DNA of 64,000 bases from Cavia porcellus (taxonomy: Eukaryota > Chordata > Mammalia > Rodentia > Caviidae): assembly GCF_034190915.1 (NCBI RefSeq), contig NW_026947489.1, forward strand, positions 63,860,001-63,924,000, in the 5' to 3' direction. The notes beneath the pieces are model-generated. The model searched no databases and was not told the origin of the DNA. It saw only the letters and a list, made by a program, of their open reading frames with translations. Shown here in pieces: positions 1 through 10,665 of this stretch (positions are counted from its first letter, which is position 1; each line of letters opens with the position of its first letter). The position numbers were made by a program, and so were the translations under genes.

Positions 1-146
1 ACAGTTTTTGACACTAGATGGAGCAATTTCCTGGAGAAAAGATTTAATGAAACCCTGTGAGTATCTCTTCCAAATATGCCTACTCCTAGACAAAGAACTA
101 TAAAGATAATACATCAACAACCATTTTATAATTGGGGGTGGGGGAC

Positions 147-290
147 TCTTTTTGAGATATGGTTTCATGCTGTTCAGGCTGGCTTTGAATTCACTTTGTA
201 GTCCAGATTGGCCTCAAACTCACAGCAATCCTCCTGCTTCATCCTCCCAAGTGCTGGGATTACAGGCATACATCTCTCACACTTGTCCCA
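147..290 (-). mobile_element. B1-like SINE
   Basis: TTTTTGAGATATGGTTTCAT, both halves of the ~30-bp duplication, then AGTGCTGGGATTACAGGCAT. Confidence 0.8.
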
Positions 291-711
291 TTTTATAATT
301 TTTTAAATATCCAGATATGTAGACATAAGTAGAAGGTTGAACATTTTTAATAGCATAATTTAATAATTTCTTCATACTTTGGAGGATTTTTGTATGTTTT
401 AAGCATTAGAGTTGTCTTTTTTAGAAGCAATTTGGAAGTAGTAAAGTTTATAACTATTATATTGTAGACTACACCACATTTTATTAGAAGCTGTAACATG
501 AAGGCATTATCTTTTGAATAATATTTATGAACCATGTAATATGACCACTTTAATAAAAACAATACTGGACTCTTTAAGTTAGATACAAAGAAAATCAGTT
601 GTGAGATATTGGCCTCTGTAAAATCTAAATGCCTATTTGTCCTTTAAAGTTTGCTATTATTTCATTATTAAAACATGAGGTAAAAATTGTACCTTTTAAA
701 ACTTTTATCTT

Positions 712-790
712 GGGCTGCGGATTTAGCTCAGTGGCTTAAGTGCCTGCCTGGCAAGTGCGAGTTTGATCCCGGTACCAAAAAAAAAAAAAA
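712..790 (+). mobile_element. Older ID SINE
   Basis: TGGGCTGCGGATTTAGCTCA with the GCCTGGCAAGTGCGA loop and a plain GGTACC-A tail; it lacks the ATAAAAAGG extension. Confidence 0.8.
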
Positions 791-1049
791 CTTACCTTGA
801 CTACTTCCTCATGACCACTTCTGTATGTGGCACCTGTTCTCTTTAATGTATAAGTACTTTCTAATATTCTATGCTGTTTTGAAGTTCTTTTCTCATTGGA
901 TGTAAACATTACTGATACTTTTCAATTGGTTATTTATTGCTAAAAGTAAATTCTATTTGGAAAACAGCGTGGATATTGATTAGAATGTAATGATGAAGTA
1001 GTTTCAGTAAATGAAATATTAACAGTATTTGTTAATATACTATGAGATA

Positions 1050-1207
1050 GAATAATAATTTTAGGGGGCAAGACAAAAAAAAAGTTAGGGGCTGGGGATT
1101 TAGCTCAGCGGCATAAGCGCCTGCCTTGCAAGCGGGCAGTCGTGAGTTCGATCCCCGGTACCGATAAAAAGGAAAAAGACCAGAAAAAAAAAAGAATAAT
1201 AATTTTA
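1050..1207 (+). mobile_element. Young ID SINE with a truncated head copy, bounded by target-site duplication
   Basis: The full ID is 1088-1193: GGGGCTGGGGATTTAGCTCA..., a TTGCAAGC anticodon-like loop, then GGTACCGATAAAAAGG and an AAAGAC tail. The 14-base duplication GAATAATAATTTTA lies at 1050-1063 and 1194-1207. Between the left copy and the ID there is GGGGGCAAGAC plus nine A's, which looks like the first and last bases of another ID with its middle lost. Confidence 0.85.
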
Positions 1208-1276
1208 AAAACAGATAACAGATAAGCAACTTCACTATGATTTCTGCTTGACTTTTTTTTTTTTTTTTTTTTTTTT

Positions 1277-1450
1277 TTTGGTGATAATGGAAACTGGACA
1301 TGGGGCATCTACCACTGAGCTACATTCCCAGAACTGTTTATTTTAGGACATGTCCTTACTAAATTGTTCAAACAGAACTTGAACTTACAGTCCTCCAGCC
1401 TCAACCTCCCTATGTGCTGGGATACAGCTGGGTGTCACCACACCCAGCTT
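1277..1450 (-). mobile_element. B1+ID dimer, antisense
   Basis: ID part CACTGAGCTACATTCCCAGA (1277-1332) precedes a B1 with TGTGCTGGGATACAGCTGGG. A 29-base T tract lies at its 3' end. Confidence 0.65.
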
Positions 1451-1577
1451 TAGCTCAACTTCTGATTATTGCTTCCTTGCTCACCTGTGTATCCCTCTTT
1501 AAGACCAAAAAAGGGGAAATTGCCAAAAACTAAAGTTCTGGTCTGACTTGATAATGGCTGTAGCTACAAGCTTGTAG

Positions 1578-1685
1578 TGACTCAGGGCCCTGTGGGAAGA
1601 CCAGCAGGCCTTTGAAAACAATCTGTTTGCCTTTTGTTTGATGGGGTCATGCGCTCTTCTCTGTCTTCCCCCAAGGAATGACTCA
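1578..1685. promoter_or_regulatory. Pair of AP-1 consensus sites in a unique intronic block
   Basis: TGACTCA occurs at 1578-1584 and again at 1679-1685, both within non-repetitive sequence (about 1500-1830) of slightly higher GC than its surroundings. Exact AP-1 heptamers 101 bases apart suggest a possible enhancer, but no activity can be shown from sequence. Confidence 0.25.
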
Positions 1686-2519
1686 TGTACAGAGTCTGAT
1701 GAGTGTCACCACATCAAAAGGAGAAATCAAGGTCTCTGGGACCTAGGGCTGGGGTTTTGTCAAGCAAAGAGGGTATACACAGACTGGATAACTTCCTGTC
1801 CTTAAGACAGTGATTATTAATATGTGCTTAAAGGAAAACTAAGAAGATTCAGTGAGTTTAAAACTGTTTAGTCAGATATGAATTTTAAACAATTTACACT
1901 AACCTTTTTGAAGAGCTGTCTCTTGAACGCTTAAGTCAGTTTAATGTTGCTTAGGTTTAATGACTCTTGAAATGATAAATAACCTAAGTGTCTTGAGTTG
2001 AGCAATATAAAAGGTACAAATACATCGAAACATGACACTGTTCTCCCTTAACACATACAATTATTATCTGGCCATAAAATTTTTTAAAATTTACTTAGGT
2101 TTAAAGAAGATAGATAAATACACTTTTTACATATAGGTTAATTCAGTATAATAAAAATGACACCAAGACAATACCGTATAACTTGGAACTTGAAATAATA
2201 TTATAGGATTTATACTTTTGTTTTGGCTAGTAGCTTTGTACTATACTTGCACTTTTGTAATATAATCTCATAATCTTCCATGCTGGGTAGTATGGATATA
2301 ACTGGGCTTTTTGTTGAAAGAAGAAAACATAGAATTCTGATTATACCTATTAAGCCATTAATGGATTTAGAAAACCAAAACCCACATTAACTAATGTCCA
2401 AGTTAGTACCTTCAGACATATTGTACTGTATTTTATAAAAAGAGATGAGAGACATAACTTGAGACCTTCTTTAAAAAAGAACATAAAGAATAGGTTTAAA
2501 ATAAATTGTTTCTAAAAGC

Positions 2520-2660
2520 AGTTTTGCTGTGTAACCCAGGCTGACTTCAAACTCATGATCATCTTGCTTCAGCTTCCCTCACTACTGGGAATTGAACCAA
2601 GGGCCTTATGCATTCTAGGAAAGCATTTTACCACTGGATTGTATCCTAGCCCAACTGGTA
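2520..2660 (-). mobile_element. Partial B1 followed by ID, antisense
   Basis: GTGTAACCCAGGCTGACTTC (B1) then GGGAATTGAACCAAGGGCC and TGTATCCTAGCCC (ID). Confidence 0.6.
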
Positions 2661-3642
2661 GAGTGTTCAGTGCCCACTTGAAATTAGCAGTTTTTTGCTT
2701 TTTCTAGAATTATTTACTGTAAATCATAACCTTAAGTAAGTTGTTTTCTCTGATGAGAAAAGCAATGGCTTAAAAAACTTGAGGAGTAGAATTTCTGAGT
2801 ATGCAATAAGTCCCCTAAAAGCTAAACTTAAAAATCAGAGGGAGGGGGTTTGCAACTCACACAGATAACAGTTTGTCATCTCTTCATTTATCACCCAGAT
2901 ACTCCGCATGAATCACCCTCCAGACTAACCGCTGACTCCTTTTGTTCCTTAGTAAAGGCGCATGGCAAACACATGCTTTCCCAGTGAATCACCACAGGAT
3001 TCTTGATTTTATTACCTTTAGCTTGAACTTTCCAGACAAAACTAATTGGAAATTTTGCCTTTGGGTTCTCACTTGACTTCTGTGTATAGATGATGAATTA
3101 GGCCATGAATTAACATTACAGATGTTGTGCAAACAACTCCAGTCTTTAGGAATGTTTTGTCAGTTCTGAGGGAGCAGCTTTGAGTGTGAGAATGTCTGTC
3201 TCCTGTCTGCTTGTCTTCCTTACTGATACACACACTCCATTCTTACTATACTAGTCTCCATCTTGGTTGATAAAGAGGCTTGACTAAATTAGGCTTAAAA
3301 TGAACTAATAAGATTCTTTTAGATTTTATAGTTTTTAAAACATGACCTTAAAATAAACCCAAAGTTACCCCTAATCTCTCTGATTTTGAGGATTATACAC
3401 TGTATTTCTTGATAAAACATAGATAGGAGTATAATTTTTTCAGTTTCTTAAATGCTCAAATGTATATGTGGAACATACTATTACAGAAAATCAGCCGCTC
3501 TACAGTAAATCCAAAGAAGGTACAAAGTACAAAATCTAGAAAGTATTTTATTTGTTGAAATGAAACCTTAATGCACATCCTGTTTCATCACTTTACAACT
3601 ACATTTTTTTCCCACAGATTAGAAGCATAAATGTATTAATTC

Positions 3643-3795
3643 TAGCCATGTGTGGTGGCACAAACCTGTAATGCCAGCACTTAAGAAGCTGAGGCAGGAG
3701 AATCATCACAAGTTCGAGGCCAGCCCAGGGTACATACGCGAGTAAAAGGCCAGTCTGAACTACGTGGCAAAAGCCTTTCTTAAAACAAACAAAAA
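3643..3795 (+). mobile_element. B1-like SINE
   Basis: TGTGTGGTGGCACAAACCTG, GCCAGCACTTAAGAAGCTG, and two GGCCAG units. Confidence 0.8.
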
Positions 3796-3866
3796 AGAAT
3801 GTAGTCTTTTAATTTGTGTTTATGGCGCCAGAACATCTTTCTGTGGGTTATATTGGACAGTATGGT

Positions 3867-3930
3867 TAAACGCCTGCCTGGCAAGTGCGGGGTGAGTTCA
3901 ATCCCTGGTACCAAAAACAAATAAACAAAC
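3867..3930 (+). mobile_element. 5'-truncated older ID SINE
   Basis: Starts at AAACGCCTGCCTGGCAAGTG and ends GGTACCAAAAACAAATAAAC; the A-box half is missing. Confidence 0.7.
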
Positions 3931-4105
3931 AAATTTCTTTTCAATGTCAGACTTTGTTTTTTTGTTGTTGTTGATGTTTTTAATTTTTTGTTTTAGGTTA
4001 GGAAAGTTTTATTAGAAATAAGAAGTAGGAGAATAGCTCCAGAATTTCCAGAGGGGTCCTGAATGGGGTGGCCCAGATTAAGATAATTTTGTTTGATATA
4101 ATTTT

Positions 4106-4251
4106 AAAGAATTGGGGCTGGGGATTTAGTTCAGCGGCATAAGCACCTGCCTTGTAAGCAGGCATAAGTGGCATAAGCACCTGCCTTGTAAGCAGTAAGT
4201 CATGAGTTTGATCCCTGGTACCGATAAAAAGGAAAAAGACAAAAAAGAATT
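4106..4251 (+). mobile_element. Young ID SINE with internal 34-bp tandem duplication
   Basis: The ID body runs 4114-4243. The anticodon-stem region beginning GGCATAAGCACCTGCCTTGT is present twice, at 4136 and 4170. The 8-base target duplication AAAGAATT flanks it at 4106-4113 and 4244-4251. Confidence 0.85.
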
Positions 4252-4260
4252 AAAATTTCA

Positions 4261-4340
4261 GGCCGGGACTTAAGCTCAGTAATGTAACCCCTATCTGGCA
4301 AGGATGAGGTCCTCAGTTCAATTCCCAGTACACCCTTCCC
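4261..4340 (+). mobile_element. Divergent ID-like SINE
   Basis: GGCCGGGACTTAAGCTCAGT with a B-box-like CAGTTCAATTCCCAGTAC. Confidence 0.6.
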
Positions 4341-4354
4341 TAAAATTAAGAGTT

Positions 4355-4490
4355 TCAGAGCCAGACACAGTCATCCTAGCATTTGAGAGAGTGAGGTAGG
4401 AGGATTGCTAAAAGTTGAAGGCCAGCCTGGAATACAGAGTGAGTTCAGGCCCAGCCAGAACTGCAAGGCAAACCTTGTCTCAAAGACCAA
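4355..4490 (+). mobile_element. B1-like SINE, degraded
   Basis: CAGACACAGTCATCCTAGCA, GAAGGCCAGCCTGGAATAC, TTGTCTCAAAGACC; followed by a short (TA)n. Confidence 0.7.
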
Positions 4491-4674
4491 AATATATATA
4501 TATATAATTTCACCTCTTACAGGACTATTTTTTTAAATTTTAAATTTCCCTTAATACTACCGCTAAAGCTAGTATAAAAGTTGATTCCATAAAATTGTGA
4601 GTTGAATTTTTTTTCAGTCACTAACACTGCTTTTTTATACTATTTACAAAAGAATATAAACTATGGAAATGTAA

Positions 4675-4870
4675 TTTGGGGTGATTGTTACTGGGGATTG
4701 AGCCCAAGGCTTCTTGAATCTGGGTGAGCACTATATTACCAAGGTACATCCCAGCGATCCTCTCCCTGTTTTGTAGATTTTTTTTTTTTTTTTTTTAATT
4801 TTGAGACATTCTCTCCAGTCACTTAGGATGGCCTCAAATTTGAGGTGCTCCTGCCTCGGGCTCCCAAGTA
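4675..4870 (-). mobile_element. B1+ID dimer, antisense
   Basis: GGGGATTGAGCCCAAGGC with AGGTACATCCCAGC (ID), then T tract and ATTTTGAGACATTCTCTCC (B1). Confidence 0.65.
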
Positions 4871-4944
4871 ACAACATGTGGCTTTAAGAATGTACCAAAA
4901 AAGATGCTTTGGCTAATTTTAATTTTGAAAAGAATTAAAGTATA

Positions 4945-5070
4945 ATTGGCCAGGAATGGTTACACATACACCTGTAATCCCAGTACTTGGGAGGCTGAGG
5001 CAGGAAGATTGCTGGGAGTTCAATGCCAACCTGCACTACATAATGAGACCTTGTTTAAAAATAATAAGAA
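4945..5070 (+). mobile_element. B1-like SINE
   Basis: GGCCAGGAATGGTTACACAT, CCCAGTACTTGGGAGGCTGA, GAGACCTTGTTT; the internal duplication is not evident. Confidence 0.75.
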
Positions 5071-5150
5071 GAAGAAAATATAATTGAACAAATTTACTAT
5101 ATAGTGGATACATGCTAAACTACACCCAGCTACTATTAGTTATCTTTTAT

Positions 5151-5294
5151 AAAGAGATGACAGGGGGCTGGGGATTTAGCTCAGTGGCATAAGCACCTGC
5201 CTTGCCAGCAGGCAGTCATGAGTTCGATCCCCGGTACCCTTAAAAAGGAAAAAGACCAAAAAAAAAAAAAAAAAAAAAAAAAAAGAGATGACAG
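5151..5294 (+). mobile_element. Young full-length ID SINE with 13-bp target duplication
   Basis: The body is 5164-5281, with intact A- and B-box-like segments, a GGTACCCTTAAAAAGG variant of the 3' extension and a 30-base A-rich tail. AAAGAGATGACAG is duplicated exactly at 5151-5163 and 5282-5294, indicating a recent retroposition. Confidence 0.92.
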
Positions 5295-6120
5295 TGAGGG
5301 CAAGTCTTCTGTCTTTCCAGTGTTCTTCATTCTATGTACACTCAGCTTTCCATCATCTAGTATCACTCTTCCTCCATCTGAGAACATCTGTTAACATTTA
5401 TTGTACTTCATATCTGCTGGAACAAATTAGTTTGGGTTTGTTTATCTGAAAATGGTTTTATTTCATCTTATTTTGAAATATATTTCTTCTGGGCTCTGAA
5501 TTCACAAGGCTTTGTTTTCCTTTTTTCCCCTTCTTTCTGTAGTTAAAAGAAGTAATTCTGTTGTCTGTTGCAGTTACTTCTGATGAAGTCGTATGTGATT
5601 TTCCCTATGGGTAGTGTGTTATTTTTATCCTTTTTGATTGCTTTTAAGTTTTTTCTATCACAGAGTTAGAGCAGTTATTTATGATTTTTCTGTAGCATAA
5701 TCTTCAGCATTTTAATTATGTTGTAGTTTCTTTATTGATCCTGACTGAGCTTTGCTTATCATCAAACCAGGAAAATATTTGGCCATTACTTGTTCTAGTG
5801 CTTTCTTGGCAAGCTCCAGTTACATATATATTAGATTAATTGACACTGTTCCACAGATCACTGAGAGTCTTTGATTTCCCAGCCTTTTTTTTTTTTTAAT
5901 GTGACCTTTATTTGGAATACTTTTCTGTGGTCCTATCTTGGAAGTCTCTGATATGTGTTCTGGATTACTTAATCCACTGATAATCCATCCAGTGAATTTT
6001 TCTATTCAGGTCTTACTTTTCAACTCTAGAAGCCTCATTTGCTTCTCTCCCCACTCTGCCCTTCTCCCTGTTCCTCTCTCCACACTCACAGTTACTTTAT
6101 GTATTTATGTTTTCCTTTAA

Positions 6121-6335
6121 ATTAGAATTCAGCAAACACTCTGTGATGGGCCAACTAGTAAATGTTTTGGGTCTTATAAGCCATAGAGTCTCTGTCACAG
6201 TCTGTATGTTATTGTACCACAAATACAGCCAGTGTATAAATAGATGAAAAGGGCTGTTTTCTTGGAATTTTTATTTGTATAGCAGGTGGTAGACTGGTAT
6301 TGACTCAGACCCTAAGTTTGCTGACTCCTGCTTTT
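6121..6335. mobile_element. Nonautonomous hAT-Charlie-type DNA transposon relic
   Basis: AGCAAACACTCTGTGATGGG, then CCAACTAGTAAATGTTTT, ending TTTGCTGACTCCTGC, matches the well-known MER-type element with ends like GGTCGGCAAACT. The exact family name is not certain. It sits inside the old L1, so it inserted later than that copy. Confidence 0.55.
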
Positions 6336-6336
6336 G

Positions 6337-6490
6337 TTGTTGTTGTTGTTGGTTTGTTTAGTTTTTGTCTTTTTGAGACAGTTCAGGCTGGCCTTAAACC
6401 CACTTTGTAGCCCAGGCTAGCCTCGAACTTGTAGTAGTCCTCTTGCCTTGGCCTCTTAAATACTGGAATTACGCCCAACGGTGACTCCTG
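6337..6490 (-). mobile_element. B1-like SINE inside the L1 relic
   Basis: (TTG)n tail, TCTTTTTGAGACAGTTCAGG, CCCAGGCTAGCCTCGAAC. Confidence 0.75.
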
Positions 6491-8446
6491 CTTTAAATCA
6501 TTAAACATTTATAATCACTTTTAATATCCTTATCTGCTAATTCCATTTTTCTGTGTCACTTCTGAATCTGATTCTGTTACTTGATTTCTTCTGGCAAAAA
6601 TCATATTTTCCTGCTTTTTACATGGTTACTGATTTTTTATTTAGTGCTAGACGTGTTAACTTATTGATTATATGGATTTTTTGTTCCTTTATTTAGCACT
6701 GTTTTTTTTTTTTTTTTTTAATGGACAGGCAAGTTTCCTGTGGGTCAAGCTTGTTCTGTTTCAGGCTTGTTTCAACCCTGTGCAAGCCTGTGAGAAGTTG
6801 TTTTCATGCTAGGGCTGGTTTGGTCTTATTAGAAGTCATGGTCTTTCTAGGTTCTCCCCTGAAGGTTGAGTCTTTCCACTGTGGCTACTTGAGCATAAAT
6901 GTCTCCTAGTACCGTGGTCACTGTAAGACTTACTTTCCTTGTTACCCTGGTGACTTGTTTTTTCCCACTAGTTCTGTGGAGCACACCTTCATGGAGTTCC
7001 ACCCTAGCACCCAGAGCAGCTTTTTATGCCTATGTCTTGAGTGGTGCCTGGAACATTCTCTAGAGTTCTACCTCTGTGTAGCTCCTTTCTCTAGTATTCT
7101 GTCTCACAAATCTATCTGGCTTAGCCTCCATGAACTCAGATCTTCTCAAGTCAGTAAGCCCATCACACTTTGCTTGAGCTGTTCTCTTTGGGTGACAGAT
7201 TTTTTTTCAGATATTCAAAAAGCTGGCATAATCCTAGGGTATGCACATGTATATTTCTTCTCTTAATAATGAAATGCCTGTGCTACGTGTGATACATGTC
7301 TGAAAAGAATGTTTCCATTGTTTGTTCAGTTTGCTGTTTGCTGAAGTAGTGAAAGTGTATTGTCAGTTATTTCATCATGCAAAGCCCCTTATCAACAGGG
7401 CAGAATCCCATGAACTTTGGATTCTACTGCACAGTACATGTGTTAATTTTGTATTTTATAGTCGCTATATCCTGCTAGCTTTCCCTGTTTATACTACAGC
7501 TGTATGACTGAGTTGTTAATGTTCATTTTCCTCACCCTATCTGGCTTTGAAGCCGAGTAATCATGACTTAATAGTATGGCTATGGAAAATATGTATCACT
7601 TTAGTTGAATGAATGAACAGCCTTTAGGGAAAATAGTCCAAAACTGTTGAAAATGTCTTTTTTAGAATCTGTAAAAATTAAAGCTTGGTGAATGCTTTAT
7701 TTTATTGGGTAATGTATTTAATCTCTAGGTATACATTTTTTTTTAAGCCAGTCAAATTTAACGGGGGGAGGGGGGTGGTATACCAACTTTAGTGACACTA
7801 ATGTTAATAAGTTCTGATAACCCACTGCCATCAGACCAGCTGGTATATATTTTTAAAGTCTATTTTGTGGAATGCAAATGTAGATTCCTCTTTGTATTCT
7901 AGGAAAAGCTTCCCCCCCTTCCATCTGTGAGCCTAAGCATGCTAGCTCAATGTTGTAACACTGAGCTACCTCTTTGGAACATGTTTGGTGGTTTTGTTTG
8001 TTGTGATTCATTTTTAGAGTTCTATAATAGACTGTACTTACAGCAGAGGAGCACAGTTCTGTGGGAATAGCATAATCAAACTCTTTGAATTTTTTTTCTT
8101 TTTTATTTACTGGTATCATATATCACTTTTGTGTTTTCTAATAATAGAAATGTTTTTAAAATAGAAGTTACCTCAGGGGGGTTAATTGCTTCTGATATTA
8201 ACCATGTAATTTTTAAAATTACGTTTAGTGGTATATTTTAGATAATGATAAATTTTTTTTAAACTGTAAAGATTTGTTTTCTTCTTGTTTTGCTTTGTTT
8301 TTTAAGTAGGATCGCAAAATAATGTTATTTTCCCTAAACAGTGATATGTTTTATGTACATAATATTCAAACACAGAAGCTCTAGATTTCATGGTTAATCA
8401 TAACTTTTCAGAAACCTTAGTAATCAAAAGTGTTTTTCAAAAAATC

Positions 8447-8563
8447 TTCCATAGGGGGCTGGGGATTTAGCTCAGCGGCATAAGCACCTGCTTTGCAAGC
8501 AGGCAGTCGTGAGTTCAATCCCCGGTACCGGTAAAAAGGAAAAAGCCAAAAAAAATTTCCATA
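8447..8563 (+). mobile_element. Young ID SINE
   Basis: The body is 8454-8556, with a GGTACCGGTAAAAAGG extension. TTCCATA flanks it at 8447-8453 and 8557-8563. Confidence 0.88.
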
Positions 8564-9728
8564 ATTATATTAAAACAGATTTTTTTGATCCAGAGAAAAT
8601 CTAATAATTAATGGATACATTGCTAAGACTTTTTAGATTTTATTTTAACCTAATTTTCTAAATTTAATGCTTACTTAGGGATAAATTTAGGTTAGAATTA
8701 TGAATCTGGTTCTTTTTTATACTAGCATAATAAGAATTTTTCTATCTTGATAGCAAGTTCTTTAATGCTGTTTTATCTCTACATCTTAAGACTTGATCTT
8801 TGAACCACAAATTCTTTTAACATATGATCTGAAGAGAATCATATGCAGAGACTACTTTTCTTTGGGTGTGACTCATTTATGAAAAGTCAATGCAGAAATC
8901 TTTAATGGAAGCCTTCCGACTCAGAAATACACATACTCAGGCACATGTATGTGTGACTCTGTGAAGTATTTTCCTTCAGAGCAGCTAGTACTGTACACTA
9001 GAGAGCATTGGTCTTTGCTTAGGGACCCTAGAAATTTATATTTTAACCTACTCCCTAGTTGACTGTTGCATAGAAATCATATCTTGTATATTTAGGAACA
9101 GTTGTGCTTAAGACTTTATCACAGTCCTACAGGTAAGTATTAATTAAATGGTTATTATTCATTTGTCTATTTTCAACACAGCTACAGAAAAATTTCTGTA
9201 GAAAACTTTGGTTTAAAAAATACTTAAAGTGATATTAGGAAGTTTTTATCGTGGGGATAGCATTCTGCCAAGTTGCCAAGGGCTAGGATGAGTGGGATGT
9301 GTGAAGCAGATTGGACTGCAGAGGAGCACAAGGGAATTTTGCACTAATGGAAGTGTTCTGTAGTTTGATCACAATTATATTTCTATTTATCAGAGCTTAT
9401 TGAAAGGTAGACCTAAACAGAGTGACTCCTACAATATGTTAAAAATTAAGCTGGTGCTGGGATAAGATTTAATGCTAGCATGTAAAAGACCCTGGGTTCA
9501 ATCTCTAGAACCTCAAGAGAAAAAAAAAAAAGAATCAAACTAGGAAGGGATTTAAGAAAGGATTATTTTATCAGATTACTAACTGCATCTTGAAATATAT
9601 ATGTAGAATCTTGTTCTTTTAAAGCTAAGCTTATCTTGTAGTAATTATTGTGGTGGTAAGTAATGTGTTAATAATTCCTTTTTTTCATTACTACTTCTCA
9701 TCGAAGGTTTTGTGTATTTTTTTCCTAG

Positions 9729-9896
9729 GGCCCACACATAGCTTCAGTTACATTAGCTGCTTATGAATGCAACTCAGTGAATTTCCCTGAGCCACCCTAT
9801 CCTGATCAGATTATTTGTCCAGATGAAGAGAGCACTGCAGGAACCATTTCCTTGTGGAGCATCATCTCAAAAGTTAGGATTGAGGCCTGCATGTGG
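9729..9896 (+). CDS. VMP1: VMP1 coding exon (homologous to human exon 7)
   Basis: The exon is 168 bases, 56 codons, phase 0 at both ends. The acceptor is tttttttcctag and the donor is TGG|gtaaga. The translation begins [20 protein letters not shown], passes the conserved [10 protein letters not shown] stretch and ends [11 protein letters not shown]. It covers the segment that enters the VTT/DedA-like core, with Cys and Pro-rich luminal or loop sequence followed by the start of an amphipathic segment. Against recalled human VMP1 the only differences are in a short polar loop (here ESTAGT, human EGTEGT). The open frame continues a few codons into the intron, but the donor and the next exon fix the end. 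Identification is essentially certain. Confidence 0.97.
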
Positions 9897-10539
9897 GTAA
9901 GATGTGCATTTCCATATTTGTCCGAAACTAATCACTATCTTGATACATGTTGTACCTTTTGAAATGGAATCCAGTCATACACTTAGTAAAGAATTCATGA
10001 ATTCACTAGCTACCTATTTCCAAGGCCAGAGTTCTTTTAAAGTTTCTTCTGATGGTGAATGACATTCACAGGAAAGGCATGCAGTTATACATACCATGAA
10101 GCAGCTGTGCCAAGGAGACAACAGCAGGGAAAGGGAATATAGGTGATAGAACTATACTATTTTGTAAAATCTGTTTCAGTATTTACATGCCTGATACCTA
10201 TTAAGTAGTTAATGTCTAAGTGCTAGATTGTTAAATTTATGTCTCCCAGGTTAAAATGCTGTGTCTGTTCATTTTCAGAATTGTTAATGCAGGAAGGTGA
10301 AATATTTCTTCATGTAAATCAAGCTTTATAATAGTGTCAGTTTCAAACTATATAGTTGTACATGATAATCTTACTTTCAGTTGCACTAGTTCTTTTTATA
10401 TTCTCTCATTTAAGGAACATTTTTAGACAACATATTCAATGACAGATGTGTTTCAATCCATACGAGTTGTTTTGGTTTGGTTTGGGTTTTGCTATGTGCC
10501 TAAATTTATTCAGGTGTCCATCATCCAGAAATAATTCAT

Positions 10540-10665
10540 TTCAGTTGATCTTGGTATAAACCTGTAATTCCAATACTCAGGAGGCAGAGGCAGGAGAATT
10601 GTGTGAATTTGACATGCACCTAAGCTACAAAGCAAGACGCTATCTCAAACAACCAAATAAAATTA
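10540..10665 (+). mobile_element. B1-like SINE, degraded
   Basis: CTGTAATTCCAATACTCAGG, GCAGAGGCAGGAGAATTG, CTATCTCAAACAACC. Confidence 0.7.

Larger units (their letters stand above)
5430..7260. mobile_element. Ancient L1 relic (mammalian L1M-type 3' region), interrupted
   Basis: Long T-rich sequence follows, in order, the 3'-region pattern of old mammalian L1 elements: GGAAAATATTTGGCCATTAC, then TTACATATATATTAGA, then CCACAGATCACTGA, and later TCCTTATCTGCTAATTCCAT and TTTTCCTGC near 6600. It is split by a hAT-type element (6121-6335) and an antisense B1 (6337-6490). The T-richness suggests the element lies on the minus strand, but I leave strand open. Open frames in it are not genes. Confidence 0.65.
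1..9728 (+). other. VMP1: VMP1 intron preceding the first exon in the window (3' part)
   Basis: No coding exon is seen here; in particular the preceding VMP1 exon (human residues up to LHTFLLYL) is absent. The intron holds B1 and ID repeats, an old L1 relic and unique AT-rich DNA. Stretches without recognisable repeats are about 300-710, 800-1050, 1460-2520, 2660-3640, 5290-5430, 7270-8450 and 8560-9728. The last 20 bases before the exon form a good pyrimidine tract. Confidence 0.9.

Noticed and set aside
6721..7266. Run of consecutive open frames at 6.7-7.3 kb
   Set aside because: They fall within the old L1 3' region; they are not an ORF1/ORF2 remnant and not a host gene.
1..9728. An upstream VMP1 exon (human exon 6 homologue)
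   Set aside because: No sequence encoding the conserved region ending in LHTFLLYL was found.
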